From positions 21,125,857-21,189,856 of the forward strand of contig LR990040.1 in assembly GCA_905147135.1 (NCBI GenBank): a DNA stretch of 64,000 nucleotides, read 5' to 3'. A program made the position numbers and the translations under genes. The notes below the pieces were generated by a model. That model ran no database searches. It was not told where the DNA came from and was given only the letters and a program-made list of their open reading frames with translations. Of the stretch, positions 21,835 through 33,381 are shown in pieces (positions within the stretch are counted from its first letter, which is position 1; each line of letters begins with the position of its first letter). The stretch is from Blastobasis lacticolella (Eukaryota > Arthropoda > Insecta > Lepidoptera > Blastobasidae).

Positions 21835-21895
21835 TGTGGAGTGTCAAAGGAGGCTCAAGTCCAGCAGTGGACTGTTATGGCCTATAGATCCTGAT
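21835..21895 (+). mobile_element. LINE 3'-end fragment
   Basis: 'CAAGTCCAGCAGTGGACTGT' then 'TATGGCCTATAGATCCTGAT' is the conserved 3' end of lepidopteran LINEs of the type coding '-QQW-' plus a GATGAT-like tail (compare 38797-38935 and 63930-63990). Confidence 0.6.
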
Positions 21896-21956
21896 ATTAT
21901 GTGAGTTTAAAAGTAATAATCTCGGACAGATTGCTCGTGACTAAAAATTTTGTGCA

Positions 21957-22112
21957 TTGACCATGATCTAGAATTTGGCAGATCAGGTAATTACAGTGGA
22001 GCGACTGCCATCTGACCTCCGTGACGCTGGATCATGGTTACACATTCGCCCGCCTTAATGTGCAGGTTTTCTTTCTATGTTTTACCTCACTGTAAGACCA
22101 TCCGTCCGTAAG
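21957..22112 (-). mobile_element. tRNA-derived SINE, partial
   Basis: Body of the main SINE family from 'TTGACCATGATCTAGAATTT' to 'CCTCACTGTAAGACCATC'. Both the tail and the tRNA-like head are missing, and about 20 bases are deleted where other copies read 'ACCAGATTGG'. Confidence 0.75.
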
Positions 22113-25100
22113 CTTCCCTAGGCATGGTGCGTGTCTACGTGTATAATTGTTTCACTTGGATAACTTAAGCGGTTATGCGGAATACTATAAATGTACTCAG
22201 CATAACTTACTGCGCAAGTCGTCGCATCTATTGTTCTCGTTTAAAATGACCCCACCGACCCGATACACCGATGTTTTTCGCAAAGGTTATTTGCTAAGCT
22301 TTTATACAAGGTTTTAAACATTAAAGGCGTAGGGAGTGAATAAAAGGATCTACAACACTGTGGCCGGGCTGATAAAGGAGACGAGCGTGCAGTTAATACT
22401 AATCCCTACGAAGTATTAAATAAAGTAGCTTTGGATGCAGGGGAAATGGTCGGATGTCTGATCAGCTAGGTCTAGATCAGCCTTGCAGTTGCAGTTTTGT
22501 ACCCCTAGAATGATAATCATATTTGGACATACGTAAACGATAATCATGCGTAAAATTGACGCACGATTATCGTTACTATGACCACCTTCCGACTCCATCA
22601 TAATACCAGCTCCATGGTACCATATTAATGCATTGTTATCCAAGTTACATAGGTATATCAAATTTCAACTCGTTCCGATACCAATAAATAGTCGAAAATT
22701 GTTTCAAAGATGAACAACTTACATAGGTACTTATATATACGAATAGTGAAAGTTAAATAATAGCTTGTAAGAAATCAGGTTTAGTTGTAGAAAAAGACTA
22801 AGTATCGGTTCTATACCTTAACGCAAAACCGATACAATGCGACATTCAATAGGTCACATTCATTGCCCTAATTTCGGTCACCCTTTTTTGACATTGAATT
22901 TCCATGTATGCCTTTCGATAATCTTTCAAAAGATAATTGGACGATAATTATCTTAACGAGCGAGCAATTTACCGAACATGTTTTTTTTGGTAACTGACAC
23001 CTTGTAAAGAGTGAAGGGTATCATTTCATATAAAATATTAAAGCTGCCTCTGCACTGATTGGATTATTTTGCTCTCTTTGTATTATTTATTTATCGTATG
23101 GCTTTTAAGTTCCTTCTGCTACTTAAATTCCAATTAAATTTAAAATTCATCGCAGAAAGACAGGCTAGATACGTGCAGTTTTTATTATATTATTGTAAAA
23201 TGTCAAACTTTTATTTATATTATTTATTATTACACAAAACAAAAATACTTACAGCACGCAGAGAAAAGACTACTTATAGTAATAGTAAGTTAACTCTATA
23301 GCTACAGCAGTATTGCCTATCGTTTGCTCTGCCACTTTCGCAGTAAAGGTACGAATTTATTTCGGGATCCCGCCTCGATATTGGAGAGGTTTCCGTGCAT
23401 TTGAGGAGTTTATTCACCTGCGTGCAAATATTGGCCCTTTCCAGTCGCTGTCGGTACTAGCATGAGGCTTGCAGAATACTACACAGGTCATATTTCGCCG
23501 ACGAGATCAAACAAAAATATCACCTTTTACTGTAAACGATTTCGTTTGTAAGGCACAAGCTGGGTTATCATTTTTAACTCAGAGATAAATTCTACTTTGG
23601 AGTAATAAATACTTTATATATAGATAACGTTAATTATATATTTAGTTACACTACAATATATACAAACTTAAAACTTATATATAAAAAGATTACATATAAA
23701 AACTAAAACTAGATTGCTGCCAAGCGAGAACGTTTCCAGAATGCTAGCGGCGTTATCTCATTACTATGGAGTTAAATTTTTAATATCTTGCTCCACCAAG
23801 AGTTAGGGGCTAATCTTGAGTTACCAGTAGCATTACATCGATTAGCGAATTTTAAGAGATAAGTGAAAAGTTAAATTTAAAAATTATGAAAAAAACCAAA
23901 CATATAACATTTGCAATCATATTAACTTTTAATTTAATTTCCACTAGTTTTTGGAGGTATACGTAATAGTTTAATTATCCATCCGTACATCTACAAAAAA
24001 AATTACTAAATGTATCCACACGCTTCCCCAGCGAATAAATCAGGAAACCAGAAATCTAATAGGCCCAGCCGCTGACACAGCTCATTAGTAGACTCAAAAC
24101 CGTCCGTGTAACCCGGATGTGGCAAAGAGGAATGTCGTCAAAGCGCTACGCAATATCAGTATGATTGATGATGGTCAGCGAATCCCAGTGGGCACTGGAC
24201 AGGGAGTGCGCGGGCATAAACAGGTGCATTCCTGTTTGCACCAACCGTGGCGGGAGACGGGTTTGACTCCAAAATACCGGTAAAGTTTAAGGGAGAGACA
24301 CCATAGACTTACACACACAACGCAAATAAAATAAAATAATTTGAAACCTCATTGTTCCATCTGGCTTCAATGTAATGTAGACTTTTTATCAACTTCCAAA
24401 ATATATATATTAGCTTTAGAGACACCGGGAAGAAATTTAATGTAGTCTCGTCCCCGTGACCGTGGACCCATTACGTTCTCATGCTATAAATTTGACGCGT
24501 GTGCTCTGTATCGGGGTATGTATGTGTGTGTATCTGTTGCATCGTATTCCCGTAATCCATTTCGATGCTGTTTCAGTAGTTTAGGCAATATTTGAGTACA
24601 CTTTATCGGGAATTTTTCGATTTCAGTCGGTTAGATTACGACAGCCCAATGTCTCCATCATGGGGACAGTTATAACGGGGAGAACGAGAACGCACCTACA
24701 AACATACGCAACGAAATTAGGGCGAGGGTTACCCGGATTTCGCATTGCAACGCTATTGGTTACGTTGGGTTGAATCACGAAGTACGTAAAGTGGCGCGCT
24801 CTCTATTTTGTACTCCTGTATATATTTGGAACTATGTGATTTTGTGGTTGAATGGTGTACAGTGAACGTCAAAGGCTGCATGCCTGGCCTGGAATTTGGA
24901 CTAACGTCAACTAATGTATTGGGAATAACATTGTCTACGGGGATGACCAAATTGATAAATTTGTTAAATGTATTGATAAACGGCGGACAGTGCTAGAGGG
25001 CACAACTGGGAATAATAATAGGATCGTAATAAAAATGATGGTAGCGACTAGTCTTTAACGATTGACTATTTAATGGATTCCAACACTGATGACTTCTTAT

Positions 25101-25329
25101 TCTACCAAATACTGAAAAAACAGGAAATCCAAAATTTCTCAGTAGATGCTACGATGGATTATAAACAAGCCCTCTAACGAAAAACATTTTTCATAACACG
25201 CTTTTAGGCGCGCAGCAGCATGCATCTTATTTTGTTAAAATTTTTACAAATGTAACGAAATCTAAATCTAACCATAGCAGTTTAGGTAAACTATTGTAGA
25301 CATGAACGTGTCACGGAGGGCCGAATGTG
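22113..25329. other. Three kb of mostly unique AT-rich DNA
   Basis: No recognised gene or element. Holds a 16-bp inverted repeat at about 22529-22575 (AACGATAATCATGCGT, 15 of 16 matched on the other side), several AATTAAAT-type words around 23580-23960, and a GC-richer patch at 24050-24260. A 92-codon scale frame is absent; the frames at 23059-23301 (+) and 22416-22661 (-) are AT-driven. Confidence 0.45.
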
Positions 25330-25430
25330 GAAGTTACTCCACTGTAAAAACCTGATCTGAGAAATCCTGGATCATGGTCAAGGCGGATCCCGGGTCATCA
25401 CGCGCTAGAGCACCACCGAGGTGTTAATGC
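25330..25430 (+). mobile_element. tRNA-derived SINE fragment, plus strand
   Basis: 'TACTCCACTGTAAAAACCTG', 'AATCCTGGATCATGGTCAAG' and 'GCGGATCCCGGGTC' match the minus strand of the other copies, so the element runs left to right. Head and most of the body are missing; ends near 'GAGGTGTTAATGC'. Confidence 0.65.
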
Positions 25431-25437
25431 TACGATT

Positions 25438-25565
25438 TTTTTTTAATTTTTTTATTTATTTATTTAACATTTATTGTGCACAATAAATAGTATACAAAAT
25501 AGACATACAGAAAAAAATCACAACAGGTACAGCTTATTTCTAAAGAAATATATTTTTGTTGTTGT
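25438..25565 (-). mobile_element. LINE 3' end with AAAT-repeat tail, minus strand
   Basis: A T-rich run then 'TTATTTATTTATTTAACATT' and 'TATTGTGCACAATAAATAG': on the minus strand an AATAAA word followed by AAAT repeats. The same words occur at 54525-54600. Only the 3' end is present. Confidence 0.6.
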
Positions 25566-25638
25566 TGTAGACATGAACGTGAACTACAAGTATTTATCAA
25601 TATTTTTATTATTGATGGGCATTCCTTTCATAAAATTA

Positions 25639-25862
25639 CTAGTGGACCCGGCACGACTTTTTTAGCGTACACCTACTTTTCCCCTACCTACCCTTTTTTC
25701 TAGCTTATAAACCTTCCTCTTCAATCACTATCTATTGCTGAAAACCTCATTAAAATCCGTTGTAGGTATAGTTTAAAAGATCTAAGCCTACATAGATTGA
25801 TACATACGTAGATACATCGGGACAGACGGCGGAAAGCGACTTTATTTTATACTTTGTATAGA
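25639..25862 (-). mobile_element. Helitron-like element, minus strand, near full length
   Basis: CTAG at 25639-25642 preceded by A; then 'TGGACCCGGCACGACTTTTT', 'CACCTACTTTTCCCC', 'CTTATAAACCTTCCTCTTCA', 'ACAGACGGCGGAAAGCGAC', ending near 25861 where the minus strand reads TC TATAC. Same family and length as 13033-13254. Confidence 0.75.
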
Positions 25863-26097
25863 AGAATGGTGTAAAATATGTCTGGTTACGGTACGGCTGG
25901 TTCCCAGTTTGAGGTGCTATGGAACGTGGAACGTGCTATGCCCGGAGTCTAAAGGATAAAATTTGCAACGAAGTAATCTGACAGAAAACCAAACTTACCG
26001 ACGTAGTGAAAATAATTAGTAGGTACGCAGAAGAAGACCAGTAGAGTATGACATCTCCTTTAAACCTAAAATAGGACAAGGTATGACTTTCTCTTCC

Positions 26098-26151
26098 ATC
26101 ACGTCTGACTTCCATCCCACGTGTAGACGTAGGATGGGAGTCAGACGTGAT
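26098..26151. repeat. 20-bp near-perfect inverted repeat
   Basis: ATCACGTCTGACTTCCATCC at 26098-26117 pairs with 26132-26151 at 19 of 20 positions; spacer 14 bases. Confidence 0.85.
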
Positions 26152-27125
26152 AACGTAGTTTATATTCACACGTTCCATGAATTCTGACTACGGCTACATT
26201 ACTCTCATTTCTTCTCAAAGATTTTCGCGGAACAACCAGCGTGCACTGTGTACAGTCTGCTTTATCTACCCTACTGTATCCGAACAGCACGCTTCGTGGG
26301 TCCGAATTGGCTAATCGACCTTGTAACCCCACTAACAAGGTATTGTAGCGAGCAACCGGCATACAGAACACCTAACTGCTTATTAAACTGTGTAATATAC
26401 AAATGTCAAAATACACAGACGGTTCTATTGAACCGTATTAATGTGGTTTTAGAGGATTGTTAGCAGTTTTGTAGATAGTGTAGAATTTGTAGTTGCTTTC
26501 GAACGGTTCATGTTTTTACTTTCGAAGCCTTAATATGATTTAGACGTATGAGAGATAATGGTTAGGTTAGTAAGGAACCTTAAGTAGAAAATAAGATTAA
26601 AATAAAGGGAAAATAAAAGGTTAAAGTGAATTTACTAGATCGCTTACGCTAATGGGATACCTCTAGTATTGCAAACATATAATTAGATAGCACATATTTA
26701 ATCTGTGTCGTTTTAGTTGTTCAGTTTATACAGCTCTGTATTTAAACGTATTGTAAAGCAATTCTCCGAAACGAACTATCGGGATTATTTCGAATTGCTC
26801 GCAGGAAGACGCACTAAACCTGCATTAGGTATCATTACTATCGTGATATTGTGGAAACCATGCCACGTTGTCCGAATTTGTTAATTATACTGAGTTTTAT
26901 TACACTTTCACTTGACAGTTACCAAGTTAATGCGAATACGATGGACAGTCATTAATTAGGAGGAAGAAGAAGAAGAGAAGGATAATCGTCATCACCAACA
27001 TCATAAAGTTAGTATACCTTTCCGCCAGGTATATTTGATTAATTTATTTCATTTTATTCGAAATACTTACTTAGCAACAATAAGGTATACTTAACAAAAA
27101 GGATATTCATGAGCCATTAACAAGT
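26152..27125. other. Stretch without recognised genes
   Basis: Frames at 26141-26371 (-) and 26248-26463 (+) overlap each other and show no known domain. A GAAGAA purine run lies at 26958-26981. Confidence 0.4.
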
Positions 27126-27129
27126 ATCT

Positions 27130-27370
27130 ACTAACTTCGCGTTTAATTAGCCGCTCCCAGCGGCTCCACCCGCGTGCATTTCTGATCTCTATAAAAATCA
27201 CCTTTCCCGTGGGAACCTATTATTTTTCTGGGATAAAACAAAGTTGCCTTTGTTACTCAGTGGTCATGTAGCATTTCCATGTGAAAGAATTTTTAAAATC
27301 GGTCCAGTAGTTTTGAGTTTATTCGTTACAAACAAAAGTACAAAGATTTTCTCTTTATTATATTAGTATC
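27130..27370 (-). mobile_element. Helitron-like (Lep1-type) element, minus strand
   Basis: A perfect 7-bp stem with 3-base loop lies at 27149-27165 (AGCCGCTCCCAGCGGCT). To its right come 'CCCGTGGGAACCTATTATTT', 'GAAAGAATTTTTAAAATCGG', 'TCCAGTAGTTTTGAG', and 'AACAAAAGTACAAAG' before an AATA-type end at 27365. This word order is typical of the abundant lepidopteran Lep1-like non-autonomous Helitrons. Non-coding. Confidence 0.65.
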
Positions 27371-28029
27371 AGTAATGTGAATACACAATCACCGATTTCA
27401 CTGATAAAGTTGCCACTGGTTCTACCACACGGTCAAAATTGTAATTTATTTCACTTATTTACATAGTGCTGTATTTCGAATGAATGTAAGCCATTGTAGG
27501 CAATTACCGTAATCGGGCACCCATTTTATTTCAATCAGACAATGCCATTAAACGCAAGCATTGTTCGCAATTCAATGAACGGAATTTATTTTTAAAAAAT
27601 CTTTTAACTAGAATAAGCAAGCAATAACTGAAGTATCTACTTCGCTGATTCCGACTTTAACTTCGGAAATCGTTTATTTTTATGGCATACTTTCCATTTT
27701 CCCTCTGTGTTGGATTATTCTTTTATTTTGAGTTATTAAACCATTTTAACTTTGAATATATTGCCTATTTATATATATGCTTGAGAACAAGTGTCTATGT
27801 GTATCTGACTCCTTGTTCCGTGCTCCGAGCTATCCACGTCATGTCACATCTACAAACAGGATGTGGCCTGTAACAGGAGCAAAAAATGAAATTGATGATT
27901 CCTTTGGGTACCCGTAGTAACTTCAAGTGACTTTATGTTGTACAAAGTCTTTTTTGAAAGTTGTAGTCCAAAGGCTATTTATTTTGGCGATGTCATTGAT
28001 AGTCTGTTGTTTGTTACATTTTTTATACT
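27371..28029. other. Stretch without recognised genes
   Basis: AT-rich. The 63-codon frame at 27682-27873 (+) is hydrophobic and Tyr/Phe-rich because of base composition; no domain seen. Confidence 0.4.
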
Positions 28030-28150
28030 GTAGGAAAACAAGCAAGACCCACCTGATGGACAGTGGTCACCACCGCCTATAGACAGCAGCTACATTAGGG
28101 GCCTCGCCAGTGCGTTGTCCATATCTAAAGATCTTATCTACATCTTGAAA
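28030..28150 (+). mobile_element. Retroposon fragment ('CACCTGATGG' family)
   Basis: 'CAAGACCCACCTGATGGACA', 'GTGGTCACCACCGCCTATAG', 'CAGCAGC' and 'GGCCTCGCCAGTGCGTTG' are the standard words of a widespread lepidopteran retroposon end. Short, non-coding. Confidence 0.55.
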
Positions 28151-28844
28151 GATCTCATGTCATAATCCGAAGGAAAATGTTCTTCCGAACCGGTCATAGA
28201 ATGTTATCACAAAATAGAAAACTAACAGAAGGTCCACTTCCGTAGTCTTCGAAAATTATTACCTAACCTTGCTGATTCACTAGGGTTGCTACTGTATTTA
28301 TTATGAATTTTTAAGAGTATTTAAAAGATCGAATAGAATTTAAAAGATCGTTTACAATAACATGTCCAAAGTCGCAAAGGACCAATATCTAATCCTTGCC
28401 ATAATGTGATGAAATGGTGCAAAGAATTGTCATAATCATAATTGCTTCCCAAGCTGTTTGCTGATTGTGTTGAAGTATATTAGATTTTTTATACCAGCTT
28501 CGGACATTATGCCTTTAGTAGGTGTAATAATAATCTACAGTTTTTTCACTTTTTAAAAATTCATCGCCACCTGATTAGATCATCAGACCCTGAGAATAAC
28601 CTTCCCCTGACCTGGAATTTACCCAATGCCCGGTAATCAATTGAATTGAAAATTTCATACACATGTAAATTCATGAAAATGCAATATTATGGTATTAGTC
28701 AGTTGATCTGATGATGGAGAAGGAAGGTGGTCAGCGAGTTTTTTTATTTAGACTAAACAGGAATTTCCGACTAGAAACCATTAAGGTGTTACGGTTTCTT
28801 AATATGTTGAAAACCATCACGTGGTGCCTGAAACTGTTCAACTA

Positions 28845-29012
28845 GTCGTAGGGTCTCTAGCGGAAGACCTTGGTCAACTTCACTTCACCATCGGCATTAG
28901 AACTCGTAGCGGTGCTGAAGTCGTCTAGCATCAAAGTCTGAAATGGTCACCCATCAGTTCTTGGACTCTGTGTGCGTTGCTTGTATGATATTAAGTAATC
29001 TTAGTTACGTAC
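28845..29012 (-). mobile_element. 5S rRNA-derived SINE (SINE3-type), minus strand
   Basis: On the minus strand, 'CCAAGAACTGATGGGTGACC' and 'ATTTCAGACTTTGATGCTA' follow a decayed 5S core ('AGATTACTTAATATC'); then 'CAAGGTCTTCCGCTAGAGAC' as in the plus copy at 5888-6085. The 5S promoter boxes are more damaged than in the other two copies. Confidence 0.7.
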
Positions 29013-29353
29013 AAGTACTTTTGTTTTATAAATAATAATATCGTTTAATTAAATAATATTAAATTTAAGTCGATACTACAACGAATTCTCGCGTTAGCAA
29101 TCGCGACCGAGCACTGCTTGAAACTGCTTGAGAATGCCTGTAAACGTAACGTCAATGTGTGCGTGACGGAAATGGCGCATTGTTTCCAGTGAACCATCTG
29201 CTTGGGGCGGGCCGATCTTTATTTTGTGCTGTTATTAATAACATTATGTCATGCAAAGTATTGTTATGTTGTACATCGATAATGCGATTCACTTTGTCAG
29301 TCTAAAATTACCGAAATAAATATTTTACTGGAGACCACGTGGTCGTGATTAAG

Positions 29354-29538
29354 TAGTATAAAACAAAGTCACTTCCCGCCGTCTGTATCTATGTACGCTT
29401 AGATCTTTTAGACTACGCAAAAGATTATAATGCAGTTTTCAACAACATAAATAGTTATTCAAGGGGAAGGTTTATAAGCAAATAAAGGGTAGGTAGGGGT
29501 AAAGTAGGTGTACGCAAATGTCGCACCGGGTCCACTAG
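29354..29538 (+). mobile_element. Helitron-like element, plus strand
   Basis: From 'TAGTATAAAACAAAGTCACT' through 'GCCGTCTGTATCTATGTACG', 'AAAGGGTAGGTAGGGGTAAA' to 'CACCGGGTCCACTAG', CTAG at 29535-29538 followed by T. Same family as 16209-16401. Confidence 0.75.
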
Positions 29539-29559
29539 TACAACTTTGCACCGACGTGT

Positions 29560-29775
29560 GTTCAGTCAAACAAAGTTGACCACACAGCAGCGTCTGTGTT
29601 TATTGAACGCGCGAGTCCCGCCCGCTCTTATATGACGTAATGGCTACACAGCTTTAAAAAGCAGATGGTATGTCAGATGTGTCACGCAATATCGGAATGA
29701 TAGATGGGCGGGCCTCGGGCGCGCGAGGCGTCAAAATGTCGCAGCTACATACCGCTAGGTCAGTTTATCTCTGCA
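29560..29775. promoter_or_regulatory. CpG-rich island with promoter-like words
   Basis: Immediately right of the Helitron-like element the sequence becomes CpG-rich. It contains 'CGCGCGAGTCCCGCCCGC', a CRE-like TGACGTAA at about 29633-29640, a TTTAAAAA TATA-like word near 29652, 'GGGCGGGCCTCGGGCGCGCG' near 29707 and TCAGTT at about 29760, which matches an arthropod initiator. No coding frame follows on either strand that I can support, so this may be a distal first exon, an enhancer or simply an unmethylated GC-rich patch. Confidence 0.35.
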
Positions 29776-30469
29776 CCTCGTTGGAATGGGATGCGTCCCT
29801 CGTTTGATAGGAAATTAAAGCCTATTTTCTTATGAATAAGGTACCTTATAGTCGATAGGATAACCCTTGCTAGATGCACAGATTTGTAAACGTACATACA
29901 ACGACAGAATCAGGCCAGTGGTCATTAGTTCAAAGGCTGCGTGAAAGTCATATCGGCCCTTTGACATGTTCTCGGAAAAGGAAATGACTCTGAAGTTGGT
30001 TTTGCGAAGATTTTTGACTGGCTAGTGCAAATACTGTAATAGTCTTCAACATTTCAAACAATGTGAATCCGCGTACTGTGTTGTCGATTTTAGATAGGAC
30101 GCCTTCAACAACTGATAAGTGCAGAGTGTAATAAGTTAATTTTAAGAAATAAACAAACCAATACGATGTGGGAACCAATACAAATGTTGTACAACGATGT
30201 TTATAATCTTGAATTAATTTGTTGAAAACGCTACTAGGAACTACTCGATATCACGTTGCCTGCGAGTGTACCTTAACATGAAATCTGTATACAATTGGAT
30301 AAAGGGGAGGCGTAGCTGTTTATAGAAATCATTTTTAAAAGTAATTGAGCCCTCGTCAAGTAAATAAGTCACTAAAATTAGACCGACGACGAGCTAACCA
30401 TAAAACACGCGACTAAATGAAATCCTAAATCCGCAAATTGAACCAAGCGAAAATTTAACCAGCCAGAGG
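29776..30469. other. Stretch without recognised genes
   Basis: AT-rich; a 76-codon minus frame at 29948-30178 is unrecognised. Confidence 0.4.
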
Positions 30470-30860
30470 CGCTGTAACCGAAACATACGTCCCACAGTAC
30501 GGGACTGCAAAAAAGCAAAGAATCCCAGTCTCCCGTCAGTCTAACTAAACTAAAGCGCGGAATAAAATTCCACGAGACAATGGGCTACAATACAATTGCA
30601 TGGAAAAGACGCAAGCGTGTGTTCCAGTTGCGAACAAGGGGTACAGCGGGACACAGGTGCGGAGGCACAATGCAGCGGGCGGGACGCGGGCGGGACAATG
30701 CGCAGCGCTGATTGTACCAACGCTGTGCCAGATTGCCGGCTAGTCTCAGAAAAACGGGACAACTTTGGGACCCGATCTAGCGCTGACGTGCGACTAGCGA
30801 TGTTGGCTGGCGATCGCAGATGCAATGTTAATAAAAGTTGACGTTTAAATAAATGAGACT
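30470..30860. promoter_or_regulatory. CpG-rich island, possible non-coding exon or promoter
   Basis: Clearly richer in GC and CpG than its flanks ('GGCGGGACGCGGGCGGGAC', 'GCGCAGCGCTGATTG'). Overlapping frames exist on both strands (30596-30841 + and 30550-30870 -), which is what GC-rich DNA with few stops gives by chance. The plus frame is cysteine- and arginine-rich without a known domain. 'AATAAA' at 30850 region follows it. A host 5' exon is possible but unproven. Confidence 0.35.
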
Positions 30861-30904
30861 TAAAAATCACTTTAACTAATCAATCTAATAATAATAAGTA
30901 ATCA

Positions 30905-31256
30905 ATAATTTTTTAATAATAAATTTATTTATTCAAATAAAATTAAACAAAAATTACAAGTTAATTCAAAATTACAACATACCTACTTGTAGTAAATGGG
31001 TACAAATAAAATCAAGGCTACATATTTACAACTCTTGCACAAATAATAATAGGTACTTAATTCTAGTTCTTTATTGATAGTTTGGACACCTAAACTAAGT
31101 AAAAGATTTACTTGTATCTTAGCCATCCAGGTTAGTAAGTCTAAATGTATAGGTTAATTCTTACATGTATTTTGTGAAACAATAAAGTGTTTAAATTGTA
31201 TGTATAGGTACAGTAGGATGAGATTTAAGTACTAAACTTACGTACTATGTTCATAG
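30905..31256 (-). mobile_element. 3' untranslated region of the 31257-32590 LINE
   Basis: AT-rich non-coding DNA downstream (on the minus strand) of the ORF2 stop. Ends at 'TTGAATAAATAAATTTATTA' (minus strand) near 30920-30940, a polyadenylation-like word with a short AAAT repeat. Confidence 0.65.
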
Positions 31257-31970
31257 TTAACCAACAACTTCCAGTAGTTTCTCCGTTTCCTCGTAGGACA
31301 TACCTTTTAACCAATCTATGATAGTTAATTTGCAATTAAATTGATTCATAAGGTGGATACGTAGGTTGCGATTTAATTTGTTATAAAGAAAAGTGCCAAG
31401 GAAACAGAAAAGCCTGTGAGAGTGCTGTGTGCGGAATAATTTATTGTTGCACACCATGTCCACACGTCTATGACTGGTTTCTGGATTGAAGGGCACTAGG
31501 GAGTGTTTTTTTATAACCGTTTGCAAAATTAATAATTTACGAACTGAAAGAACGTCACATTCATGTAGCAATTGGGTCGTCGGATAGCGGAAGGGTCGGA
31601 AGGTACTTACTTTTAAGATAGCTCTTTGTGCTCTTTCCAAGTCAATAATAGTTGTTTTATGTGTGCCACCCCATGTTGTAATGCAGTATAGAAGTAAAGA
31701 TTGGCACAGCACAAGGTAAACGGATCTTCGTAAAGCCTCATTGGCAGCATGTTTAAGGTTTTTGAAGACGTAAATTAGTTTACGCATTCTTGTAGTAAAT
31801 GCTTCGATATGCAACTTAAAATTTAAATGTTGGTCAATAATCACGCCTAAATATGTCATTGACATGGTAGAGCTAATTTTAGGACAGGAGCAGGTACTAT
31901 TTTGTTCGAGCGGGTCGGTCGTTAGACAGGAATGAGCAACAATATCATACATGTTTACTGGAGATGTTTT
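31257..31970 (-). pseudogene. LINE ORF2 C-terminal part (after RT)
   Basis: About 235 residues open to the natural stop. It starts after the RT palm with 'STMSMTYLGVIIDQHLNF' (the conserved 'YLGV-ID--L-W--H' thumb-region motif of non-LTR elements), followed by 'RSVYLVLCQSLLLYCITTWG', 'LERAQRAILKV' and 'VRKLLILQTVIKKHS', the standard C-terminal layout of Jockey-type elements. The catalytic RT domain and endonuclease are missing. On its 5' side it is joined directly to ORF1-derived sequence in another frame, so the element carries a large internal deletion and is dead. Confidence 0.85.
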
Positions 31971-32590
31971 TAGTTTTTCTCAACCCTCTTACGTGTAATT
32001 TTAGTTCTTCGGGTTTTACAAGGTCCTGTACTAACTTTTTGGTCTCATCACTGGTTTTATTTGTGTCCGCTGGGTAAATAGCAAGGCTCCTGGTAGTAGA
32101 GGGGCGTATCGCTGCATTATTGCTAGTTCTCACTATGTCGGCAAAGGAGGGATTCGATGGTGACTTTGGGCTGACACAAAGCTTTGTTTGAGGTCTGATA
32201 TTAAATAATTTGTGAGTCTTGCCTACTCAGATTTTTAATCAATGAAAGTCCTGACAAGTGACTGACATAATTTTTGCTAGATTGATTGGTACTGAACCGC
32301 CAACTGGGACACTCCACCTATAATATTTCTACTAATGCTGCTGATTTTTAGGTTTTTCCCCCGAGTTCAGCTTACCTTCACTCGATATTACACATATCTC
32401 GTTAAGGCAGTGTTCAATGGATGAACACCAGCCGGATATCTCAACAGTCGAGACAACTTCGCAGGCCGGGGTAGAACTCGCGGCTGAGGGCTCCGAAGGC
32501 GTTAGACCTGACTCTACATGATGTCGTTCCGGAGGAGTACTACGTAAAATCCTCATATTTCCATTACCAAATGGACTATCCATTTTTATT
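31960..32590 (-). pseudogene. LINE ORF1 (gag-like) fragments
   Basis: Two minus-strand pieces. 32332-32583 starts with ATG and reads 'MDSPFGNGNMRILRSTPPER', Ser/Pro-rich, then ends 'SGEKPKNQQH'. 31960-32200 reads 'PSNPSFADIVRTSNN', 'LVQDLVKPEELKLHVRGLRK', a pattern resembling the gag-like ORF1 of Jockey/R1-type elements ('-LV-PEELKL-VRGLRKT-NG'). The zinc knuckles expected downstream are absent because the sequence jumps to ORF2 near 31960. ORF1 binds element RNA in intact elements; this one cannot. Confidence 0.6.
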
Positions 32591-33194
32591 TAATTACATA
32601 TGTTTGTATCTTGCATAGTCTACACACATTAACTGCACTATAATTATTCACTGTCTGTAACGTGCTGACACAGGTTGACACAGATTCTACACTTTTATTG
32701 TTATTAAATAATAATTGATACGGATGATTCAGACAACACGTCTGTCCGCGGCTGTGGTCGAACGATGACAGTAATAATGCTTCAATCGAGCTTGATCTCG
32801 ACATATTTAATTGCAACGTAAGTGCGGTCAAGCGTAAAATGGTCAGCAGCTGGCTGACTGCGTCGACTTAGGTTAAGTTTGCTCGTAACAAACTTATTTG
32901 TTCAGATGTTGTGTGTGGAAATTTATAATTGGCTCACTGTAGTTATGGTTGTAGCTGTTGTTATGTAATATGCTGTAGGTTTTCGAAATAAATACATAAA
33001 CCAGCCGAAACGTGTCGATCCACGTACAGTGTAAAGTTCCGTTGTGTTAATTATGCAAGTTATTATATGGTGACCGTCTGAATACAATAGCACTAATCGA
33101 ATGCATGTACTCACGGGTGTGGTATTGTCATAGTCTTATTAACAGGGCGACCGATGTCATAGCGGCAGTCTAGCTACGACCTCAATTAACGATA
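32591..33194. other. Possible LINE 5' UTR, then unique DNA
   Basis: 32591-32860 might hold the 5' untranslated region of the LINE to the left, but no diagnostic start is visible. The rest is AT-rich without recognised features. Confidence 0.35.
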
Positions 33195-33300
33195 AAATGG
33201 ACAGAATAATAGCTATCCATTGTATTGTCAACATTGAGATCTCCAACCCGCCTAAGCGTAGAGCGGATTGGTAAAACCTTCCACTCATTTCAGAGACTAA
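33195..33300 (+). mobile_element. Retroposon fragment ('CCTGCAGTGGACTGTTA' family)
   Basis: 'TTGTCAACATTGAGATCTCC' and 'AACCCGCCTAAGCGTAGAG' match the middle of the copies at 33540-33585 and 53548-53580. Ends are missing. Confidence 0.5.
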
Positions 33301-33381
33301 GTCCAGTACTACGGGCAGTAGCACGTGGTAGATGATAATCAAAGTTTAAGTCTATCTACTTATATTAGTAGATAGAAACAA

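Noticed and set aside
30550..30870. 106-residue minus-strand protein
   Set aside because: Long frames exist on both strands of a CpG-rich island, as expected by chance when stops are rare; no domain recognised.
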